Source: Basidiobolus meristosporus CBS 931.73 (lineage: Eukaryota > Basidiobolomycota > Basidiobolomycetes > Basidiobolales > Basidiobolaceae). From it: a DNA stretch of 64,000 nucleotides. The position numbers and the translations under genes are program-made. Positions 56,700 through 64,000 of the stretch are shown here, piece after piece (the stretch's first letter is position 1; the number at the start of each line of letters is the position of its first letter). A model generated the notes under the pieces. That model ran no database searches and was not told the DNA's origin. It saw nothing but the letters and a program-made list of their open reading frames with translations. The stretch lies in NCBI GenBank assembly GCA_002104905.1, contig MCFE01000438.1, positions 1 through 64,000 on the forward strand. The letters are read 5' to 3'.

Positions 56700-57095
56700 A
56701 TAATTTCTAAGGGAGATGCACAAAGGATTAATAACAAGTTTATATATGGAGCAACCAGCATTTTTTGCAAACCCAAAAGGCCTAAGTATGCTGTGTAGAA
56801 TTAGAAAATTGTTGTAAGGACCTAGACAGGTGCCTAAAGCATTGTCTATCCAGATTAACACAAATTTAGCAGAGATTGAATACAATGGTAACACAGCACA
56901 TCACAGTATATGTGTGAAGCAGCACACAAAGGGTGTGATCATCCTAGTTCTGTATACGGACAGTCTAATAATAGCTACAAATGGCTAGAAGGCACTCAGA
57001 CAGACCAAATCATATTTTCTTGGCAGGTTTGTGATGATAGTACTTTGAAAATGGAGCTATTTTCTTAAAATAGAAGTTTAATTTGACATACCTAT
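56700..57095 (+). pseudogene. Copia reverse transcriptase fragment
   Basis: Plus-strand translation gives YMEQPAFFANPKG and then VIILVLYTDSLIIATNG, the Copia RT region around the catalytic YVDD box, here YTDS. Several stops are present. Confidence 0.75.
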
Positions 57096-57101
57096 GCTAA
57101 A

Positions 57102-57494
57102 CATTTTGCTCACAGACGCATAGAAGTATTATGATCTGCTGCTTGAATGTTTAAGTTAGATCAGTTTTTATTCAAATCAATTAGTTATATGCTTAGGCTA
57201 TCAGTATATTAGTGTTATATATCAAATCAGTAGCATAAGTCAGCAAATGAATCTGCAGATCCTTATCAGACAGAAATAGATATATTAGGTAGAATCTTAT
57301 GAGGTAATGGTGCTGCTATCAAGTGAGTCATCTGCTACTATCTACATTAGGAAATCTAATTAGTCAGCAATTGATCTGGCAAAATGTATATAAGGAGCTG
57401 CTGGAATCTCAGAAAGATCAGTTCAAGTTTCAGTGAATACAATAGTGGCTAAACTCCCTATTCCTCTACAACTCTTATACAAAGACTTGTAACA
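57102..57494 (+). repeat. LTR C (Gypsy-associated), plus orientation
   Basis: This matches, in reverse complement, the sequences at 58699-59066 and 62599-62890. It ends CTTATACAAAGACTTGTAACA. Landmarks are TCAGTAGCATAAGTCAGC, GTATATAAGGAGCTGCTGG and ACAATAGTGGCTAAACTC. The exact 5' boundary is uncertain. Confidence 0.65.
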
Positions 57495-57599
57495 AAAGTG
57501 GCAAACTGCTAGCCTGCAACAACCCCCATGGTCAACAAACTGAATTTGAGCAAATCTCTACTAGCTGTAGCTGAAGATAAATCAAGCATGATATGATCA

Positions 57600-57850
57600 T
57601 TCAACTAACATAGAATGTAGGACCTGACCTAATTACTGCAATTAAGCAAATCTTCAATTATCTGTATAATACCATCAATATTGTTCTGGATTACTCTAGA
57701 GCAGCTAATAGCTGTCAATTCAATGTTTAAAGTGATGCAGATTGAGGTAGGGATCTGATTTTCAGATGCTCTACTACCTGGTGTATATCTCTAAGTGTTG
57801 ATGCAACTATCACCTGGCACAGCTCTGACACTAAGTAAGGGGAGTTTTTT
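57600..57850 (+). pseudogene. Copia RNase H fragment
   Basis: GPDLITAIKQIFNYLYNT, LDYSRAANS and SDADWGRD blocks are the Copia RNase H N-terminal region, with at least one frameshift before the last block. Confidence 0.65.
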
Positions 57851-58590
57851 AGCACTTAGAAACAGTATTGAACAGTTTTAGAGTCAGTACATGATGTTTT
57901 ATAAAAGTGCTAATTTAATCTTAACAATAGGGAAATAATCACTGGATCATAGATCTGAAAACAGTGGCAAAGTTAGGACTATATGGTAACCCTAGAGTGA
58001 TCAAGACTAGTCCAGAATTGTCAAGTAAATTATTAGCTGCAGAATGGTACTAGATAGTTCAATATTTCAACAGTAACATGTATATTTTGCTAACAGACAA
58101 ATAATTGCTGCTACTTTTGCCATGAATACTGGTTGACTATCTGCAATGAGCATATGGGCATTTAGGCAATATATTTGTTCTCTCTGCTGGTTCGTAGTCC
58201 CCCTTACAGGTGTGCTCTGCACATCTTTGTATGAATTCCATATGCAAAGGTGTAGAGATTGGCTTATAACCTAGAGCAACCTGATACACCTTAGTAAAGT
58301 AGCCCTAATAAAATTAATTGCTTGTTGAGTCTATCCCAAAATTGCATTATTTAACTGGTTATCTACATATTGGTGCTGCTACGCTTCTTATTACCAAGCA
58401 CATAGGTGTTGCCATATGATTATCTGTTGTAACATTCTTCAACTCTGTGAAGTTCTCCTTCAGGTGCTGACATATCAACTTTATTACTGACTTAAGCATA
58501 TATTCCTGATGAGACTGAGATAAAGTGGTACCCACCACTTGATTAGTCTGTTTATTGCCCTACACCCTCACTCTTTAGAAATCTTCCAGA
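57851..58590. other. Unassigned repeat-compartment DNA
   Basis: AT-rich, no frame that I recognise. It may hold remains of Copia sequence on the minus strand. Confidence 0.4.
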
Positions 58591-58698
58591 ATGCAAGTAA
58601 AGCCCAATATTCTCCATACACAAAGTAATATGGAGTAGAAAATGGATACAGCAGCAGCAGAGATCTACAAACTCCACTTTATGCTTGTAGTATAGTTG
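58590..58698 (-). pseudogene. Small CACTA/tnp2-like fragment
   Basis: AATGGATACAGCAGCAGCAG and CTTTATGCTTGTAGTATAG match the block at about 41880-41945 of the larger remnant. LTR C begins right after it. Confidence 0.5.
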
Positions 58699-59066
58699 TG
58701 TTACAAGTCTTGCTAAGAAGGTTATTGAGGAATAAGGAGTTTAGCTAGTATTGTATTCACTAAAACTTGAACTGATTTTATTAAGGTTCCCACAGCTCCT
58801 TATATACATTTTGCCAGATCAAATGCTGACTAATTAGATTTCCTAATGTAGATAGTGGCAGATGACTCATTTGATTACATTGTCATAACCCAATAAGATC
58901 CTACTTAATATATTTATTTCTGTCTAATAAGGATCTGCTGATTCTTTTGCTGACTAATGCTACTGACTTGATATATAACACTGATATACTGGTAGGCTCA
59001 AAACAAATCTAAAAGATTTGACTAAAAGCTGATCCAACATAAGTATTTAGCCAGTAGAACAAAACG
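58699..59066 (-). repeat. LTR C, minus orientation
   Basis: The reverse complement of LTR C, beginning TGTTACAAGTCTTG on the plus strand. A purine-rich stretch (TGTAGGGGATAA on the minus strand) lies at its other edge like a polypurine tract. It is placed as the 3' LTR of the minus-strand Gypsy pol at 59265-60190. Confidence 0.65.
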
Positions 59067-59264
59067 TTATCCCCTACAAAGTTGAGAGGGTTCCCCTGAA
59101 TCTCTGTTCTTTTGATACCAATATCTTGATGGTTCAGTATTGTAAGCACGTCTTGCAAGCATGATTCAGTCTTGATCAACTAAACCCTCCTGAATATATG
59201 CTTATTTGTACACTAGCTGGCAAGTTGCAAATAGACATTTTCAGATGATCTTATATGGTGCCAT

Positions 59265-60190
59265 CTATTGTGGCTCAAACATCTTCCAAACATTGTTTTC
59301 AGCAATACAACATTCCCAACTCCTTTGCTTCTGATGAAACAGTCTAATCAAATTGCTGTTCATCTTTTCTGCACCTTGAGATACTTTAGCCTCTGCCCCT
59401 TGACATCTTTGTTCCAGTTGCTGGTGTCTACTCAGCTGACTAAATTCATCTTCTGAGGTGTTTGTAAGCTTTGGTTGTGTTAGATCTCCTAGAATTGGTG
59501 GTTCACATCCATACACTAAGTAAATGGCAATTGTTGGGTGGTGTTGTGCCCTCTTACTCCACCGGCAAAGAGTGCTTGGTTTATATACTCATCCCATCTA
59601 CTAACAGCTCCAATTGAATACTTGGTTAAAATTCTTCTAAATAGTCCATTAAACTGCTCAGTGACTCCATTAGTCCTAGGATGATTACTGAGGTTTCCAA
59701 GTGTTTGATCTGCTGCATTCCCAGGTAGCTTTTGATGTCTTAACCATAGAGCTTTCTCCTCTATCAGATAAAGTCTTGGCAGGGCATCCAAACTCAAAAT
59801 GATCTCTTTGTAGATGAAACTTACAACTACTGTTCACTGGCTGCACATACAGCTTTAGCCACTGGCCATATGGTGGCATGGTATATCCTTCTCATGCACT
59901 GGATAGTTTGTTCCTCCAAGTTCAGTTTCTTGAGCACAAAAGCAACTGAGTAGTTCTTTCCCTCATGTTCTTTGCTCAGCACTTCACCAATTACATAGTC
60001 CAAAGCATCTCTGCACAGAGTAAACATCTTACTGAAGTCAGGTATTCTTGAGCCTGGCTACTTGGCTAGTTTATTGTTGAGCATCTGAAAGGCAGTCTCA
60101 CAGGCTATGTCCTACATCACAGTGCTGTCTTTCTTGAGAATATCAGTTAAAGGGGCTCAAATATCAAAGGGACCACTTTTTCAATTTGCC
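59265..60190 (-). pseudogene. Gypsy RT-RNase H-integrase remnant
   Basis: Minus-strand order: the RT end (IAAPLTDILKKDS near 60150), RNase H (DALDYVIGEVLSKEHEGKNY, 59827-60027), the integrase core end (NHPRTNGVTEQFNGLFRRIL and WDEYINQALFAG, 59516-59797) and the integrase C-terminus with ESPF-like and VYGCEPP blocks (59265-59516). Frames are separated by stops and shifts. It is the same family as the fragment at 52163-52404. Confidence 0.85.
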
Positions 60191-60532
60191 AAAGTAGATA
60201 TCTATACACATAAATGTATTATTGAACCTTTCCTTTCTGTCTGGGTGTCTTCAGCTTTCTGCTTAATAGTGTCTGCTAGTGGGGAGGCTCAAAGGCATGT
60301 TGAATTTCCAACACAAACTCATCACAGATAGAGAGAGTGGTGCATCCCATCCTAATTTCACAAATGTTTGTTGACTCTACCATGGTACTGGTTGACCTCA
60401 AGACTAAAATTTTTCTTGATAAGGCTTTGGTGACTCTGAGCCATGGTAGTCATATCAAGTTGCTGCTGGCTGAGGATCTGGAGTAACTGTTGCTGTTGGG
60501 CCAGGACTTGTGTATTGCATTATGCTTTAAGA
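60191..60532 (-). pseudogene. Gag-like leader fragment
   Basis: Minus-strand translation gives a Gln-rich segment (AQQQQLLQILSQQQLDMTTM, then AQSHQSLIKK) directly downstream of a minus-strand Copia-A LTR. This resembles the start of a retroelement gag but is too short to classify. Confidence 0.4.
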
Positions 60533-60869
60533 GTCTTGGAGATACTGAGAGTGATTGGGAGAACAAGTAGATTATGTGGTCTTTGCTCAATGATATACTG
60601 AATGTAAAGCAGTATTTATACTTTTGCCTGCTCTTGGGCATAACAAGCATGTAGAATATGTTTAGGAAGGTCCCAAGAACATGTGCACAAAGTTTGGGCT
60701 GTTTGGACAACTTCAAGAATTCTCATGTTCTAGGTACCTAGTAAATTGGTGAAATGTTACAAGTAAATTCTGACAAGGAATGTGGTCAGTATTCTCTGGG
60801 ACTTGAAGGTTATGATATAAGTGGTTAAGTTAGATGAATATTTAGGTATAATTACAAATCTTTACAACA
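60533..60869 (-). repeat. Copia-A LTR, minus orientation
   Basis: The reverse complement of the Copia-A LTR, with the landmarks GTGCACAAAGTTTGGGCTG, AAGGAATGTGGTCAG and TTTAGGTATAATTAC. No matching target-site duplication was seen. Confidence 0.75.
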
Positions 60870-60874
60870 CAAAA

Positions 60875-61760
60875 AAGTACTCTAGGCACCAGAAATAGCT
60901 AAGAACCCACTATCTGTGTAGCAAAACCATAGCAGAAGGACTTAGTTTCTGCTTTGACAATTCTGAATGCAGGATCACTGATTGAAATGGTGCACATATT
61001 GCTTTAAGTATCACAGATCAGAGTTTTTATACGTTAATTTATATTCCTGTCATATCTGGCAGCCAATATAAGTGACTTAAAACAAGAAACTCAAATGCTT
61101 TGGCACAGGAGATTTGGACACATTAATTTTGATTATTTGCGCAAAATGATTAAAGATCAGCTAGTTTCTGGAGTAAAAATTGATCCCCCGCTAATGTGGG
61201 GCACTGTGAATCCTGTTTTAAAAATTGTAATTCCAACTAAATAATCACCTATCTTAGTCACTTAGATCCTTACCTTCAAATCCTAGAGAATACTGACCAA
61301 ATTCCTTGTTGGGATTTACTTGGAGTATTTTCTCCAAAATACCAGGTACCCAGAACATGAAAATTCTCAAGGTTGTCCGAACAGCCCCAAACTTTGCACA
61401 CATGCTCTTGGGCCTATCCTTGACCTGTTCTACATGTTTTCAATGCCAAGACCATGTAAAATAAATATATACTACTTTTACATTCAATAAATCATTAAGT
61501 GAAAACCACATAATCTACTTGTTCTCCAAATCACTTCCAATATCTCCAAGACTCTTACAACAAATCCTGAATATAGGAAGCAAGCCAGATAGCTGTTCAA
61601 GAGCTCTGGGCTAATCAAAACTGAGAAAAAATTTGATCTAATTTGCTCAGGTCTGTGTGGACCTTTGCCAAATTGATCCTCAGGTGGGATCAAGTATTCT
61701 ATCACTTTTGCTGATAATTTTACAAGATAGACATGGGTCTACTTTATGGAGAGAGGAAGA
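60875..61760 (+). pseudogene. Copia-A pre-integrase/integrase fragment, interrupted by a solo LTR
   Basis: MLWHRRFGHINFDYLRKM (near 61100) is the GAG-pre-integrase domain. The integrase zinc-binding end (HCESC) is cut at 61213 and continues after 61567 with YRKQARQLFKSSGL and LCGPLP, then a TWVYFMERK block near 61735 where it switches into gag sequence. Confidence 0.75.
61214..61562 (+). repeat. Solo Copia-A LTR with AATCC target duplication
   Basis: 349 bp from TGTTTTAAAAATTG to CTCTTACAACA, flanked by AATCC on both sides (61209-61213 and 61563-61567). It interrupts the integrase reading frame of another Copia-A element. Confidence 0.92.
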
Positions 61761-62595
61761 AGCTTTACCCAGCTACCTACCAGTCATGTTCGGCTGCCAA
61801 GAAAATGAATCTGAGACGAAAATTCTTAACTATAAAGATGCTGCCAGGAGAAGAAATGAAAAATCTAATTAACACAATTACCCTGCTGGTAGATGAGATG
61901 GAATCTGTGGGTGTACCAACTAATGATGAGGATGTGATTGTTACCATCCTGAATAGCCTGACAGACAAGTCTCAGGGCCTTGTATCAGCCCTTGGGTCCA
62001 AAACTGAAGATTCGAACTTAAATTATGTATATGGAAGGCTTTTGGATGAAGGATTAAGAAAATCAAGTGCCAATATGAAGGAAGAAGAAAATACTTTGAT
62101 AAGCAATGATAACCAATATACAAGGTACCCAAGACCCTACAAAGGCAACAGCAACCTGTTTTGTAACTACTGCAAAAGGAAAGGATACACATCAGACGGG
62201 TGCTTCAAAAAGAAAGATAGTCAGCAGAAAAAGCCTGAATATGGAAATGCTGCAAGAACTGATGATAGACTATTCATATCTGCACTAAATATGACCACAA
62301 ACAAGGATTCTCAGCCATGGTATATTGACTCTAGAGCATCTCAACACTTTACACACCAAAAGAACTTTTACCCAATATTAAGAAATTCCACTTAAGAAGG
62401 TTTTCATTGGTGACAATCGAACGCTTGATGCAGAGGGAGAAGGAACTATCCAAGTAAACCTAAGAAGCAGTGAAGGAAGCCATACACTGACCTTTATATT
62501 CATCATATTTGGAAGCCAATATAAGTAACTTAAATGAAGAAGCACCAATGCTTTGGCACAGGAGATTTGGGCACATCAATTTTGACTATTTGTGC
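61733..62595 (+). pseudogene. Copia-A gag-protease segment
   Basis: An open frame to 62395 (220 codons) holds a Copia gag domain (EMKNLINTITLLVDEMESVG; DEDVIVTILNSLTDKSQGLV), a zinc knuckle CNYCKRKGYTSDGC in which the usual His is Tyr, and the protease start WYIDSRASQHF, where DSGA has become DSRA. After the stop the sequence jumps to the pre-integrase LWHRRFGHINFDYL (near 62550). This leaves out most of the protease and ends where LTR C begins at 62599. It is the best preserved Copia gag in the window but cannot be functional as it stands. Confidence 0.8.
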
Positions 62596-62598
62596 AAA

Positions 62599-62890
62599 TG
62601 TTACAAGTCTTGGTATAAGAGTTGTAGAGGAATAGGGAGTTTAGCTAGTATTGTATTCACTAAAACTTGGACTGATCTTTATTGAGGTTCCAGCAGCTCC
62701 TTATGTACATTTTGCCAGATCAATTGCTGACTAATTGTATTTCCTAATGTAGATTGTGACTGATGACTCATTTGATTGCATCATCATCACCCAATAAGAT
62801 CCTACTTAGTATATCTATTTCTGTCTGATAAGGATCTGCTGATTCATTTGCTGACTAATGCTACTGATTTGATAGATAATACTCATAACA
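62599..62890 (-). repeat. LTR C, minus orientation, shortened
   Basis: It begins TGTTACAAGTCTTGG and ends ATAACA. Compared with 58699-59066 it lacks roughly 80 bp near the LTR start. On the minus strand TAGTAGGGGAGAA abuts it, a good polypurine tract, and about 100 bp of matching Gypsy 3' internal sequence follow to 62990. Confidence 0.7.
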
Positions 62891-63059
62891 TTCTCCCCTA
62901 CTAAGGTTGAGAGGGTTCTCCTGAATCTCTTTTCTTGTGATACCAATATCTTGATGGTTCAGTATTATCAGCAAGTCTTGCAAACTTGAGTCTGTCCCTA
63001 TGCACTAAGTCTTTCCTAGACTATCATCCTAAGCCAGTCCAAGTATATCCAAGATATAC

Positions 63060-63845
63060 CAAAGAAGTACCAAATTGAAGACTGTAAACTGGCAGCTGTC
63101 CTAAAGGAGACAAACCTTAACTTGGTCAAAACTCAACCAAATCAAGAGAGCTTGGTGCCATCTGAAAACCCTGGCTTTCCCTATCAATCTATGGTCAGAT
63201 ATCTGATGAATATCATGCTTAGAACACCTCCACATATCTCATATTTAGTGGGAGTTGTCAGCCAAAAAAATCAGAACTACGGATCTGATCATTTTGCAGC
63301 AGTTAAGCAGATTTATAGATACCTAAAAGGAGCTGCTGATATTTGCTTAAGATACACTTATAAGGATTCAGAGTAAGATCTTGTGGGATACTCTGATGCT
63401 GATTGGGGACAAAATTTGGAAGACAGAAGATCCACCACAGGATACACCTTTCTTTATTCTAAAGGAGCAATTTCATGGAATTCAAGAAAGCAACCAACTG
63501 CAGCACTTTCCACCACAGAGACAGTGTAGATGGCAGCCTGTGAATCTACAACAGATGCAATGTGGTTGAGAAAGCTTTCACAGATTTAGGCCCATGTCAA
63601 AAAACGCCTATGACTTTATTTCAAGATAGTTGAGAATGTATAGAACTAGGTAGAAATCCAACTTTTCATGCTAGAACTAATCAGATAGATATTTGACATC
63701 ATTTCATATGTGAAGCTATAGAAAATAACTTAGTTTGCTTAATTTACTGCCTTACAGATGAAATGATTGCAGACATATTTACCAAACCATTTACTAGAGA
63801 CTAGTTTGAATCTCTTAGGTCAAAATTAAGACTAGTCAGTATGAG
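63060..63845 (+). pseudogene. Copia-A RT end and RNase H
   Basis: The frames give YLMNIMLRTPPHISYLVGVV, KQIYRYLKGAADICLRY, then GYSDADWGQNLEDRRSTTGY, GAISWNSRKQPTAALSTTET and near the end CLTDEMIADIFTKPFTR: the RT tail and full RNase H of a Copia element with a few point stops. It leads into the polypurine tract and 3' LTR. Confidence 0.88.
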
Positions 63846-63854
63846 CATTTAGCT

Positions 63855-63863
63855 GAGTGGGAG
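63855..63863 (+). other. Polypurine tract of Copia-A
   Basis: GAGTGGGAG directly precedes the 3' LTR. Confidence 0.75.
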
Positions 63864-64000
63864 TGTTCTAAAAAGTTGTAATTCCATCTAAATACTCACC
63901 CAACTTAGTCACTTAGATTGTTGCCTTCAAATCCTAGAGAACACTGACCAGATTCCTTGTTGGGATTTACTTTGAATATTTTCACCAAAATACCAAGTAC
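63864..64000 (+). repeat. Copia-A 3' LTR, cut by the window end
   Basis: TGTTCTAAAAAGTTGTAATTCC and the following 110 bp match the start of the Copia-A LTRs at 29464, 30022 and 61214. Confidence 0.88.

Noticed and set aside
1-64000. tRNA, rRNA and other structured RNA genes
   Set aside because: Scanning by eye for A/B-box pairs and conserved rRNA strings found none; a tRNAscan-type or covariance-model search would be needed to exclude them.

Overview
The window looks like nuclear DNA of a filamentous, probably non-Dikarya (early-diverging) fungus. Five of the seven genes carry spliceosomal introns, nearly all 50-90 nt long with GTAAGT-like donors. The gene content is fungal: a PTR2-type peptide transporter, a GPI-anchored family 4 chitin deacetylase and an alpha-arrestin with a PPxY motif. 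There is also an RSPRY1-type SPRY-RING protein, a gene I associate mainly with animals. The phylum is inference. I saw no RNA gene, CRISPR array or bacterial-type operon.

The window has two compartments. Positions 1-28,100 are a gene island, in order: POT/PTR2 transporter (931-2796, -); an intergenic stretch with decayed LTRs (5700-7060); a CHTOP/FoP-like mRNA-export adaptor (7816-8503, -); RSPRY1-like protein (11085-13237, +); chitin deacetylase (14001-15422, -); CDC27/APC3 (16862-19796, -); alpha-arrestin (21158-22189, +); and a 1369-residue secreted glycine-rich, silk-like protein (22635-26744, -). For the spliced genes I rebuilt the exons by hand; every junction keeps frame and every sum is divisible by three.

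Positions 28,180-64,000 are a nested, AT-rich transposon graveyard with no evident host gene. It holds three copies of a two-gene PIF/Harbinger-like DNA transposon (33278-36693 intact-looking; 39179-41464 lacking the transposase; 48674-52037 broken), remnants of a CACTA/tnp2-like transposon, an unclassified repeated family, two Copia LTR families (A and B), Gypsy pol fragments with their own LTR (C), and a 1070-bp LTR (G). Target-site duplications let several insertions be ordered: LTR G into Harbinger copy 2 (CCGG), a 4.1-kb Copia-B element into a Gypsy RT gene (TCAGA), and a solo Copia-A LTR into a Copia integrase gene (AATCC). Differences between Harbinger copies fall largely at CpG sites, as expected from methylated-cytosine decay.

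The points most worth following are the silk-like protein with only two cysteines near opposite ends; the Harbinger-like transposon whose second gene is not a recognisable Myb/SANT protein and shares one in-frame TGA between copies; the Copia-B element with intact LTRs and TSD but no recognisable pol; and primer-binding sites matching the anticodon arm of initiator tRNA-Met, as in Drosophila copia.
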